Shown: piece by piece, positions 46,440 to 59,612 of the stretch
How positions within the stretch are numbered: the first letter of the stretch is position 1
Layout of the letters: every line of letters begins with the position of its first letter
Origin: Cyclaneusma minus
Taxonomy: Eukaryota; Ascomycota; Leotiomycetes; Marthamycetales; Marthamycetaceae
Assembly: GCA_037179335.1 (NCBI GenBank)
Contig: JAKZHN010000045.1
Span: forward strand, 228,025-292,024
DNA: 64,000 nucleotides
Direction: 5' to 3'
Made by a program: the position numbers and the translations under genes
Notes under the pieces: generated by a model
Database searches by the model: none
Told to the model about the DNA's origin: nothing
What the model saw: the letters and a program-made list of their open reading frames with translations, nothing else

Positions 46440-46532
46440 TTAATATAAAATTTTTATAATTTTAAAATCTATAATATAAAATTTTTATAATTTTAAAATC
46501 TATAATATAAAATTTTTATAATTTTAAAATCT
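46440..46532 (+). repeat. 31-base tandem repeat, three copies
   Basis: Three nearly identical units beginning ATAATATAAAATTTTTATAA inside the Y internal region. It arose after RIP, since the copies agree, and encodes nothing. Confidence 0.8.
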
Positions 46533-47759
46533 ATAAAATAAAATACTATTCTGCATTTAGTTTAGCAAGATTTTATAATTAATACTTTTTTTCTTCTAAA
46601 TATATAATTTTATTTATAAATTTTTTAATTAATAGTAAATATTTTGGCATTAGCTTTATTAATAAAATTTTGCTAAAATATATAATTTATTTTTATTAAT
46701 TCTTTTTTAATTTAAGCTATTAATTTTGGCAAATAAAAAACCTGCTTTTTAAATATTTAAATATTAATAGCCAAAATTGCTTCTTAAAACTATTTTAAAA
46801 AATAAGCCTTTTTTTATCAAATTTTTTAAAACCATAATAATTATTTTTGGATTTTTATAATTGGAAATTTGTAATCCAATTATTAATTAAATTTAAAAAC
46901 TTTTTATTAAAAGTAGAATTGTTATTTAAAAATTATTTCCCAATTGGCTATTATTTAATATTAATAAATTTCCTTAGCATTTTCTTTTAAAAAATTCGAA
47001 AATAAGCCAAGTTTTAAAATAATATTTTTTACATTTTTTTAATTATAAAAAATAGCAATAACAAAATTAATATATTTAAAAAAAGCATTTTTTTAAAATT
47101 AATTGAATTTTTATTTTAAAACAGGATTTTTATATTATAAAAACAAATCCAAATTTAAATAAACCCGAAATTAAAATTCGTATAATATATAATACCCTTT
47201 TTAAATTTTTATATTTTGCTAAAAAAATAGCAAATAAAATTTGCATTATTATTAAAAATTTATTAATTAAAGCCAAATACAGAAAATATTAAAATAAATA
47301 CTATAGTTAATTTTATTATATTTATTTGCCATAAAACCTTCAATATATAAACATTATTTTTAAAAAGCTAAATAATATTTTAAACTTAAAAAAACCGCGT
47401 ATTTAATAAAAAAAAACTTTTAAAATTATTATATTTAATATAAAAACCTATTTTTATAGCCTAAAAACATGGGTTTTTTTGCTCATTTATAATATTCTTT
47501 TAGCCTTTTGCTATTCTAAATAAAAAAATTGTAATTTTTAAAATATAAATAAATTAAGCAAATTGCTAAATTTATAATGAGAAAAGCCTAATTTAGATAA
47601 TAAAAAAATTTAAAGTAAGCTTTTTAAATAGCTTTATAATATATTAAATGCTTTCCTTTTAAAAAAGGCGAATAAACTATTTTTTAAATAATTATAAAAT
47701 TATAAAATTAAATTGTTATTTAATATAGAATTACTATATAATAAAAAATAATTTTATTT

Positions 47760-47935
47760 ATTAAAAAAATTAAAAAAATTAAAAAAATTAAAAAGATTAA
47801 AAAAATTAAAACAATTAAAAAAATTAAAAAAATTAAAAAAATTAAAAAAATTAAAAAAATTAAAAAAATTGAAAAAATTAAAACAATTAAAAAAATCAAA
47901 AAAAATCAAAAAATATTAAAAAATATTAAAAAATA
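47760..47935 (+). repeat. ATTAAAAAA tandem repeat
   Basis: About twenty copies of a 9-base unit with a few substitutions, inside element Y. Confidence 0.9.
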
Positions 47936-50900
47936 ATTTAATAAGCAATGTTTTTATAAATTTATTTAAAAATTAAAATTCAAATATATTATATTTCTAA
48001 TATTAATTGCAAAAGAAATATCTATATATAATTATAAAAAATTAAATAATATTATTATTAAAAATCGTTGTTTTTTGCCGCAAATTAAAAAAACCCTAAA
48101 TATTATATTTAAACCTAAAATCTATATTAAATTTAATATTATTATAGCATTTAATAAATCAAAAATAGCATTTATTATTTAATTTGAATTTTTTAAATTC
48201 TTAATTATGCTTTTTAAATTTTGCAATATTTTAAATTTATTTTAATATTATATTAATAATATTTTATTTAATTTGTTAAATAAAAAATATATAATTTATT
48301 TGTATAATATTTTGATTTTTTCAAATAATTTAAAAAAAAATATATATTTGGAAAATAATCCGCTATTTAAAAAATACCGGCCTTTAAATTAATATTTTTA
48401 AATATAAATTTAAAATTATTTGCATTAAATTTTTAAATTTTTATATTATATTAAACGATATAAAAATAGATTTAAATAAAATATTCGCTATTATAATTTT
48501 AAAATTATTAAGTTTTATTTAAAATTTCCAAAAGTTTATAGAATTTGCTAATTTCTAGTAAAAGTTTATTTGGAACTTTTTTTAAAATCGCTAAGCTATT
48601 AAATAATCTAATTAAAAAAATTAAAAAAAGGCTTAATAAAATATTTTTAATAAATTTAAATAGGCATTTATTTTGGCCCCAATTCTAGTTTTTTTAATTA
48701 TAATAAATAAATAATTTTAAAATAAACGCTTTAGATTATATTTTAAAAAAGTTATTTTTTAATATAAAAATAATAAAATCTTTTAATTTATTTTTTATTT
48801 TTTTTAAATTTATAATTCTGCAAAATGCAATTATAAAACTTATAATAAAAAGCTTTTAACTATTATTAAATATCTAAAAAAATAAAAATTAGAAATTTAA
48901 AAACTATTAAAAAATTTCGAATTTAAATTAATTATAATAATTTAAAATATTTTATAATAATTAAATAGCTAAATTAAAAACAAATTTATTGGTTTAAATT
49001 TCTTTTTGGCTTTAATTTTAAAATTATTTATGAATTAAAATCCTAAGCAATAAAATTAAATATATTAAGCAGGCTTTTAAAAAACCAATTTCAATATATT
49101 GAAAATAAAAAATTGCAATATAAATTAAAGATATTGCTATTAAAATTAAAATCTTTATTTAAAGCATTAAAAAATCTAATAACGAATTTAAAAAAATTAA
49201 TTTGCTTTAATACTAATTTTAAATTTGAAATAAAATTTGGAAAAACTAATTAAAAACATTATTAAAATAATTTATAAGAAAGTGAAAAATTGCAATATTG
49301 GCATTAGCGGCTTTAAAAAATAATTTTTTTAAAGCTTGGCTAAAAAATTTATATTAGATTTTTAAAAAATAAATATTGGATCTTTTTTATTTTAAATAAA
49401 CAAATTATATTAAAAAGCCCAAAAAGCGCAAATCGAATATAAATACTTTTTAATACTTTTAATTTGGCAATTTAAATTATTTATAAATATTACTTTTAAA
49501 AAATCTTTTTTTGGCAAAAATTAATTAATATTATTAATAATTTAAAATAATTTAAAATATTGCAAAATATATTAAAAGATATATATTTTATAGTAAAATC
49601 AAATTTTTTAAATTGTTATTTTCTGGGTTTTTGCAATTACTATTCTTTTTAAAAAACAATTTAATTAAATATTTTGATAAATTATATTATATTTTTGCTT
49701 AAATATATTAAAAATAGCCGCAGCTATTAGTATATTATAATAATAATATACAAATTTATTAAAATGCGCTATTTTATCTCTATTATAAATTTTAAAATTA
49801 AAAAGCTTGCAAAAGCCTTTATTAATAGAATATATTATTTCTATAGCATTTCCAATAATATTATTTTAAATAAAAAAATCTAATTTATTTTTAATTTTAA
49901 AAGCATTTATTTAAAAGAATTAAAATCGAATTGACTTTTTTATTTTATTTTAAAATAAACGGATACATTAAATAATTTAATGCTTATTTAAAATAATATT
50001 TAAAAAGCTTTATATTTTTTATTTAAAATAACTAAATAAATTGGCTATTATTAGCGGAATTTGCTTTTAATAATTAAATATTTAAAATTATAAAAATAAT
50101 GCTATTTTTTGCTAATTATAAATTTTACCCGTAAATAAATATAAAATTAGCACAGCCTTATTTTTTAAATATAATTGCAATTTAAAAATAAATTTTTAAT
50201 AAAGCGAATACTATTGCAAATTAAATAAAGCGAATTTTTATTCAATTTAAAATACTAGCTTAATAATTAATTAACCGCTATAAGCAAAATACCAATATTT
50301 GTTATTTTAAAGCCCCAATTTTTAAAATAAATTGGTATATTTATATTAGTATTAAAAATATAAAAACCAATTGTCCTATAAAAACAAAACAATAAATAGA
50401 CCAATTTATAAAAGATATTTAAAATATATAAAAGAGTTTATCTTTTGGATTTTCCTAATAATATAATTTCTTTTTCTATCATTAATATTTTTTTTAAATT
50501 AAAATTGGAAATAAAGAAATTTCCAGGCCAAAAAAAATTAACAAGCGAAAAAGCAAAAATATTAAAGGCAGAATATTAAAAAAGAAAAGCGAAATATAAA
50601 AGATTATTAAAAAACAGAAATTTAATAGCGTTTTAAATATCCATTATTAAAATATTTATTTAAATTGGAATCTAATATATTATATTAAATAAATAAATTA
50701 TAAATTAAATTGGCAATTAAAAATTAATTTCTATAGCTTTAAAAAATATTTATAAAAATAATATTAAAATTATTTAAATAAATTAGGACTTCTAGGCTTT
50801 TTTATTAAATAAACTCTATAATATAATAAAAATATATTATAGCTAATTGCTATAATAAAAAAACGCTTTAATATAAAATTTTAATTAAATTATAATTATA

Positions 50901-51095
50901 TTTAAGAAAAAGTAAAAAAAACCACAATATAAATAGCAAAAACAAAAACAGCTGTTTAAAAAACAACGGCCTAGAAAAAGCATAATATTAAATATTTTTT
51001 AAAAACAAAATTAATTTCATAAAGCCTATAAATTACAATATAAATTTCTTTTTTTTAGCATTATTTGAAACAAATAGCGATTTGAAAAGGGATAT

Positions 51096-51162
51096 TATTA
51101 TAATATTGACTTTAAATGCCTTAGGTATACGCCCCGGGCACGCGCTATGCGCCCCGAGTCTT
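51096..51162 (+). repeat. Element Y 3' LTR, first part
   Basis: Aligns to 44573-44639 of the 5' LTR (GACTTTAAATGCCTTAGG against GACCTTAAATGCCTTAGG). Its last five bases, GTCTT, are the left target duplication of element X. Confidence 0.88.
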
Positions 51163-51360
51163 TATCACGGTATTATGCCGTTCCTTGGTCACATGACCGC
51201 TCCGTCCCGGTCGACCCCCTACCCTCGGGCCATTATTACTATTATGCCCCGGGCTTGGCCCTTGGCGTTTATATATAGCTTTTAAGCTCTTTTGGCCTTT
51301 TTTTAAAAGAAAATTAATATCGCTATTTTTTAGGATTTGCTTTTATTTTATATTCTAATA
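51163..51360 (+). repeat. Element X 5' LTR
   Basis: 198 bases with a GC-rich core (CCGTCCCGGTCGACC, GCCCCGGGCTTGGCCCTTGG) followed by TTTATATATAGC, a likely TATA region. The 3' copy is more decayed in this core. Confidence 0.88.
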
Positions 51361-53844
51361 ATTTAATTTATTTATTATTAATTGCTTTGCTTTTATTTTT
51401 AATTTAATTCAAGGTTTTATTTTCTGCTTCAAATAAGTCAATTATTTTAAGTTTTGCTAAAACCAATGCACAATATTGATAAAAATTTATTAAGTTTAAT
51501 TTTAATTATTATTAGCCTTTGCCAGCTAAATTTTTGAATTATTCCAAAATAATTATTACTAAATTTAATTTTATTATTAATTCCAAAAAGCTTTGCCGCT
51601 TTTATACAATTTTTATATAGGGTTTTTAAATTTATTATTCTAATTTTGCAATCGCAATTGCGGATTTTGGATTTAAATTTGTTTTTATAATATTAATTTT
51701 AGCTTTTAGCATTATTAATTTCAATATGTTTTTATTGATTGTTGCCGGTTTTATTAATTGCGCGTATTTTAAATATATTAAAATTTAACGCCGTGTTAAT
51801 GCTAATTTAATTTAAATAATTGCGTTTTTAGTTTAGAAAAATAAAGCTATTTAATTTTATTGCTAAAAGATTATATTAATTTAAAAAAGTCGTTAAATGT
51901 TTTAATATTAATAATAATAATATTTTTGATGATTATTATTATTAAATATTTAATTTTAATAAATTTATAGCCAATAAAACTAAGTTTTTAAAATGCTAAT
52001 AAAAGTTTTTTAATTTCGCTTTTAATATTTATTAGATTTTTATTAATAATATTCCGATTTTTAATATCGAGTTTAAGTTTTTTAATATATTATTAGTAAA
52101 TTAGGCGATTAATGCTTTTTTTAATAGCGTATTAATTCTAAATTGATTTTTATAATTTTTAATAATTTAGGTATTTGGTCTTGGTAAATAATTAAAAATA
52201 TTTTGGCCGTGCTTTAAAAAATATATATTATTTTTAATAAAATTAAAAAAGCTAAGGATTTTTTTTTAAAATAATTAAAAAGAATTGTTTGTTTTTGCCA
52301 AATTTAATTTTAAAGCGGCCCAAGCCACATTTATTTTTAAATTTAAAATTATTAGATTTTGCAAAAAGAATTCAAATTTATTTGCAATTTATACTTGTTT
52401 TATATAATTTTTAGAAAAAGCAATTATAATAAATGGGTATTTATAAATTAAAGTTTTTTTTAATTAATTTTACAATAAGAATTATATTGAATGCGGCTAT
52501 ATTATTAATTTAAAGGCCTTTAAATATAACTAATTCATTAAATTAAGCGGTAGTATTAATTTTTAATTCAAGCTTTAAATTTCTATTTTTTAGTGTATTA
52601 TTGATTTTTAGTCTTTCAAAAATTTTGGTAATTTTTTGTTTTTTTTTTGTTTTTTTAAGATGTTTTGAAATATATTTGAAAAGAAGCAAAAAGCCTATTA
52701 TTAGCAATTTAAATTTTGTCTTTATTGCAAAAAACCAAATTATTAAATTAATTATTGCTTCAAAGAATTGCCGCTAATATTTGTAATTTGAATTAGAATT
52801 TATTTGTATTTATTTTTGCAATTTAATTTAATTTTTAATTTGGCCGATTTTATAATAGCGGTATTTTAAAAAATCGCGGCTATAAAGAATCTTTTATTAA
52901 TAATATTAGGGGTGGCAATTTTTTTTGGAAATTTTATTTATTAATTATAATATTATTTAATAATTAGCAATTAATTTTTAAAGCCTTCGCTATTATTAAA
53001 TAAAATGGCTAATAGGAAAATAGCAATTTTTTAGTTTAAATTATTGCTGGAGAGCATTTTAAAATTAATTGATTGCTGTTTTTTTATTTAAAGTTTGATG
53101 ATTATAATATTTTATATATAATATTAAATTCTTTTATATTTGTTTAATTGGTTTTGCAAATTTAATGTTTATTACTTTTTTTTATAAATATTTTAATTAA
53201 TAGCGGCTACTTTAATATTGGGTTTATTAATTAAAAATTTGTAAAATAATATTGATTTTTTATTTTTATTTTGTATAAATTTAAATTATTTATTTTAGTA
53301 AATAAAGAGGTCAATGCTATTATAATTAAAATTAAAAATATGCAAAAAAATATGCAAAGAAATGGGTATTTTTTATTATTAAATTAGCTAAAATTATATT
53401 AGTTATTTTTGGCTGCTTGTGGCTTTTAATTTATAATTCTAATATTAATTGGAATTTTAAAACATTTAAATGGCGTTTTTTATATTATTAAAACAATTGC
53501 TTTTTTTAAAAAAATTGGCTTATATTAATTAAAGCTGTACCGGTATTTTTATTAAATTACATTTCTTTTTAATTAAAAGCGTTATAAATAATTTTATTTT
53601 TATATTCAATTAAAGTCCATTTAATTTTTATTTATTTTAGTAATTTAGAATATTATATTAAGCAATATTGCTTATAACTTTTAAATAATTACTATTTAAT
53701 ATTTAATTTTAAATTTAAATTTATTTTAGAACGCCAATATGATTTTATAAACTATATATTATTAGAAATTGAAAATTAAATTTATTTAATTGCTATATTA
53801 TTTTTTATTTGCAATTATTAGGCTAAAAAAATTATTAAAGCTTG

Positions 53845-54032
53845 TATTAAAAGATGGGTATAATGGCAGCCACCGTAAAATAGCCATCACGTGTAGCTAG
53901 ACCCAAAGGAAATTAGCATCCGCATAATAAAAATATCTTTATTTTAAATAGCCAATTACTTTAGTCTTTTTAAGCATAATACAATGTTTTTTACACCCTT
54001 ATTTTATGCTTTTATATTTATTTATTTATAAA
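53845..54032 (+). repeat. Element Z 5' LTR
   Basis: Begins TATTAAAAGATGGG and contains GGTATAATGGCAGCC and TTTTTACACCCTTATT. It is less decayed at its 5' side than the 3' copy (CACCGTAAAATAGCCATCACG against TATTATAAATTAGCCATTATA) and more decayed at its 3' end. Confidence 0.88.
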
Positions 54033-57000
54033 AGATTATAAGCCCGAAATTGCATAAGCTTTTAAATAATTAACTAATATTTTTTTAATTGATGTTTTGG
54101 TATTATTTCGACGAAAACTTCATACTTTAATAAAGATTTTCTCCTTTTAATACTATAATTTGTTACAGAACAATTAAAACCAATATAAGGGTTTTTTTGT
54201 ATTTATCCCTTTACCAATACTATTACGGTATTTTATAAAATCGATTAAAACCGATAAAAAGGTTGTTTTATAATTTACCCGGCCGATTTAAGGGCTATTT
54301 TGCCAATTGTTTTTAAAAGCTGAATATGAGCTTTTATAATAATATTCCCTTTATTAATATTTTCTTTTAGCCAATTGCTTTTATTGATTTATTTGCCAAT
54401 ATATTTAATAATAAAAAAACCAAAAAAATTATATTATTAAAAACCAATTATAAAATTTGGTTTTATAATATAAAAATCTGCCTTAATAAAATAAATATAT
54501 AATTTATCATTAAAAAACCCATTTTTAAATACGCCGGCATTGCTTCTGCCTTTAAAATTATTAATAAAAATAGCATATTTTTAATTAAATTTGGCATTTA
54601 AAAAATTAATTCCAATTTATCGGCGCCTTTTATAATATTTAAAAACCAAATTAATAAGCTTACTATTAAATTTGAAAAAATATTCATTAGCCGAGGCAAA
54701 AAGGCCATTCTAAATATTAAAAATACAAAAAAGTAGAAAAAGGCCGAGGCCAAGGCTATTAATCTTTTATTTAAAGGCCTTTTTAATAATAATAAATCCC
54801 TTTTCAATAAATATAATATTGCTAAAAGCTTATAAAATTACCTTAAAAAATATACCAAATTAAATATTATATTTAATTTAATATATATTATTAAAATCCA
54901 AATTTTTATTTGGGGTAAAAACACCATTATTCGCTTTATTTAAAATAAGCTTTGCAAGCTTTAATATAAGCTAATATTTGCTAATAAAATTTACGCCAGT
55001 GCTTATAATAATAAAATCTTATTTTTTTATTTTAATTAAGCTTTTCCTAATAATAATACCACCATAATCAATATTTTTATATTGGTTAATTTTATAATAA
55101 ATATTAAAAAAAAATGCTTAAAAAAAGAAAATGGCGTATATTGATTGCTAGCAATAAAAATTATGCTTTTGATATTAAAACCGGTAAGCGGTTTTAGCAA
55201 AATAAAATTAATAAGCTTAGGTTTTGCGATTTTTATAATAGCGCTTATTTTATTTACAATCATTTTTTAAAAAAAGCTATATTAATTTTTTTTGCCAACC
55301 AATATTTTATTTATAATTTTAAGCTTTTCTTTAAAATAAAGCCTTATAATTATTGCTTTTGCTTTTATTTTAATTTTCTAAAATATTATTATTGCTCTTT
55401 TTTTATCGTTGCTTTTCTTTTTACCAATTCTTTTTAAATAAAATTGCTATAGTAGTGCCGAAAAAAAAAATTGCTTTGCTAATAAATTTAATAAAAAATC
55501 CAGCGATTATACCGTTACGGTTAATAATAATACCGGAAATAATAATGCTACTAAAATTCCGTTTAATTTTAAAAAGAATAAAAAAAATGCTTATATTAGC
55601 TATAAGCTAATTGTTAAAGCCACCTTTTTTATCTGGGCCTTAAATACCGGCGCTTTATTATATATATCTAATTAATGCTTTTTTTAAAAAATAATTAAAA
55701 TAATTATATTTTTATATATTATAAAAATTGGTAAAGAAATACTATAAGCTATGTTTTAGGGTATTATAAGGGTTAAATATTTAAACGAATTATTTATGCT
55801 TTTAAAAATATATATTTTATTTTAAATTTTAAAATTAATTTAAATTCGGATTGGAAATTATATATAATTGGCTTATTAAATTATTTTAATAAAAAGAAAA
55901 TGATTTATAAAAATAAATTGAATAAGCAGATTATTAGCGCCATTATAAATTATAAATTATAAATTATATTTAATATAAGCCGGAAATATAAAGGCTATGC
56001 CTTTATAGCTAAAATAAATACTATTATAATTTTTTTTTGTTTCTTTTTTAAAGCTATTTGATTTTTTTAAGCTAAAAATCTTTAATTTATAGTATAAAGA
56101 ATTCTATTATTTTAAAAATGCTATAATTGGCGATATTTATAAAATTATTATATTGGCAAAATTTATTAAAATTTTGTTATTAGCCAATTACAAAGCCTAT
56201 TAAATATATGCTTTTATTAAGTTTAAAAAACTCTTTTTAAAAAATTAAATTTATATAAAATTATTAAATTTGTATTTGTTTAATTTAATATTGCTGGACC
56301 TTTTTCCTGGTTTTTTTTATAAAGAAAGGTATTTTTTATATATTATTAACAGCTTTATATAAAAGATTTAAGCTATTTTATTGGCTATTATGGGTAATAT
56401 TATTTAAGCTTTTTAAAAATGGATTTTATAGGCCGAAAACCAATTTAAAAACAAATTAAGGCAGCTTATAATAATAATGCTTTTAAATTTTTTAAGGCAA
56501 TTAAATAATAAATTTATATTAAGAAAATTAAAGCGCAATTTATTATAATAGCTTTATTTTATTAAAATGGCCTTATAAAATAAAAAATCCAGTAATTAAA
56601 AACTAATATCTAGGCTTTATTTAAAAAAATAAAAATGCCATTTAAGTTTTAAAATAAAGCTGCCAAATATAATATTTATATTCGCAATCGCGCTTTTATT
56701 AATCCCGTTATTAATAGTTATTTTACCAGCTTTAAAAAAGCCTAAACTAATTTTTTATTTTTTATTAATAATATTAGGATTTTTAGATTTTTATATGCCT
56801 TTTATTTTAATTTAAAAATTATTTTTAAAATTTAATTATATTATAAGCTTATTAATATTAGTTAATTTGGTATTTTTATAAAATATTTTAATATTATTAT
56901 AAAGCAATTTAAAATTTATTCTTTAAAATTGAAATATATATATTATATAAATAAAGTTAAGGTTTGGAAATTAAAATTAAAATTAAAGCATAATTTAAAA

Positions 57001-59423
57001 GTTTAAAGGATTTTAAACAATTAAAGCATAATAATAAAGCGCAAATAATAAAATTTTATAAGGCAAAAAAAACGAAAACGCTATTAATCCTAAAAGATTA
57101 AATATTAATAAAATAAAGGAGCTAAAGGCTATAAATAAAAGATTTGGCTTTTCACTATAATATAATATATTTAACGCAATATAAAAAACGCCGATTTTTA
57201 GCATTTTAAAAGCGCTATAATATAATATATTAAATATATTAATATTAAAGCCAATTTTTAATATATTTAAAGCGCTATATTATAATATATGAAAAGCGCT
57301 TTAATATAAAATATTAAAAACGCCTTAAAATAGCGCATTATTTATAGCATTAATTGCGCCATTATTTATACTAATTTTTGAAATAATAAATACGCTTATA
57401 TTTATATTTTTAGCTAATTTTGCTACCAATTTTAATAATTTAAATTAATTAAATTTTAAGCCTAAAAAATAATTAAAGCTAAACGGAAAGTTAAAAATAT
57501 TACTTAAATAAATAAAAAAACAGGCTATTTAAAAGCTATTTTTAATTCTTTATATAAAAATCCCTGCTTTTATTTTAATAAATAATTATATTAAAATTAA
57601 TAATAATAATGCTATTTTTAATTTCTCTAGCATTTTTATTAATAACGGCATTTCTTTCTTTTCGAGTTTTTTCGTTTTTTGCAAATAATATTTCGGCTTT
57701 TAAAGCTAAGCTATATTTTATAAAAAATGATATTAAATAATAATAAAAAATAAAAAAATTGCAAAATAAAATATTAAGCTTTACAAAATTATTTAAATTA
57801 TAATTGTATATATCGGTTATAATATTAATAATATCAAAAAGCTTATAAATTTAATAATTAAAAAATGTTTTTTTAGCAATAAAAATTTGCGAAATTAAAG
57901 TTTCTTCATTATATAAACAAATAGTAAATTTTAAAAACCTTTATTGCAAGCCATAAAAGCTTGCTATAATTAAAAAGCTTAAATTTTTAATAAAACATCG
58001 CATTTGGAAATATATTAAAAAGCCGAGAAAAGCAAATTTAATATTAATTAAATAAATATATACTATTAAAATTAAATATTAATAAACTTATTAAACAATT
58101 CAAAGCCTGCCTAATTGCCCGAAATTTTAGCCAGGTATTTAAAAAAAACCTATACTAATATTTTTGCTTTTATTATTTATATAGATCTTTTATATTGTTT
58201 CTTTTTTATTATTTTTTGTAAAAATTTCAAATGTAAATAATTTAATATTAAAAACGCTTTTATAAAAGCCAAAATAATATTTAAAATTTATTTAAGCTTT
58301 TTTAAAAATCTTATTATTTTACCAAATTAGGTGTTTCAAATTTTTAAAAGCTTATACAATTTAAAGCAGGCTGCCAAAAATTAAAACCTGCTTATAAAAC
58401 GAAAATTAAAAAATGGGGTTTTATATAAGATCTTGTAAATTCTTATAGTTATAAATATTTAAAATATAGCATTATGTTTTTGGTTTATATTAATAATATT
58501 ATTATAATTGCCTAAAGCAAAAAAAAAGCTAATATGGTTTTATTTTTAGCTATTTTTTTAATTTAATATTAAAAATATGATATTTTTTTAAATTTTCGGT
58601 ATAAAACAAATAAAAAAGGCCAGGATTTTTTATTTTAACCAAAAATAATACCTTTGCCAAATACTGAAAAGATTTAATATAGCCAAATCCCATTTTTGAA
58701 TTAAGCGTATTTCTATAAATAATTAAAAGCTTCCAAATTTTTTGCCCTAAATAATAAACGTATAAATATTAAAAAATACCAGTAAATTATGAAAAGCCTT
58801 ATATTTGCTATAAGTTTTATTTATCCGGATATTGCTTTTGCAATTAAAAAGCTAGCCTAATATATAAGAATTTTACTAGCGTATTATAGCCATATTTCTA
58901 AAAACCTATTGCATTATATTAATTTAATAATTTTTTATAAAATATATTATAATTTTAAAAAAGCATATTATAAATTAATAATTTATTTAAACTTTAATTA
59001 GGCTAGCAATAAAATTAATTGGGTAAGCGTATTTAGCACTATTGCTATATTTTATAATAAACCAATATTATAAAAAAGCAAAAAATAATAGTATATTTTA
59101 ATTTCCTTAACTAAATCTCAATATATTGCCTTATTTAATTATATTAAGCAAGGTTAATGGCTTAATTAAATTTTTAGGAATTTGGGACTTTTTTAATTTA
59201 TTGGTAAAAATTTATAAATTTATAAATGCTTTAAATATATAAATATAATATATTATTTTATTCGGAATTTAAAAAAAAGCTTACGGTCGAATATATTTTT
59301 ATAAATAAAATAATAGCAAATGGGCTAATAAAGCCGCTTTATTAAATTAAATTTAAAGAATTTATAAAAGTGCTAGAATTTATTATTTAAGGCTATAAGA
59401 AACCGGCTAATTTTATAAAAGAA

Positions 59424-59612
59424 TATTAAAAAATGGGTATAATGGCAGCTATTATAAATTAGCCATTATATATAGCTAAATTTAAAAAAAAATTGTATTC
59501 GCATAATAAAAATATTTTCACTTTGGGTAGCCAATTACTCTAGTCTTTTTAAGCATAATACAACGTTTTTTACACCCTTATTCTATGCCCTTATATCCAC
59601 TCGTTTATAATA
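59424..59612 (+). repeat. Element Z 3' LTR
   Basis: 189 bases ending TTTATAATA, from an original ...AACA end. Followed by the target duplication GCTTG and then X sequence. Confidence 0.88.

Larger units (their letters stand above)
53845..59612 (+). mobile_element. Element Z: RIP-degraded Ty1/Copia LTR retrotransposon (nested in X)
   Basis: LTRs at 53845-54032 and 59424-59612, flanked by the perfect target duplication GCTTG (53840-53844 and 59613-59617). Total 5768 bases, normal for Copia. Plus-strand traces: an integrase-like segment near 56280 (IAGPF), reverse transcriptase LVYINNIIIIA near 58480-58510 where YVDD is expected, and Copia RNase H near 58995-59130 (ASNKINWVSVFSTIAIFYN, then SLTKSQYIAL). 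All frames are broken by stops. Confidence 0.88.

Noticed and set aside
47760..47935. Regular array that might suggest CRISPR
   Set aside because: A simple 9-base microsatellite without spacers, in a eukaryotic genome.
51082..51285. 67-codon plus-strand frame
   Set aside because: Lies across the junction of the Y 3' LTR and X 5' LTR; chance frame in GC-richer LTR sequence.
54598..57204. Several 60-75 codon frames inside element Z
   Set aside because: Chance or antisense frames in AT-rich decayed Copia sequence, without starts or domains.
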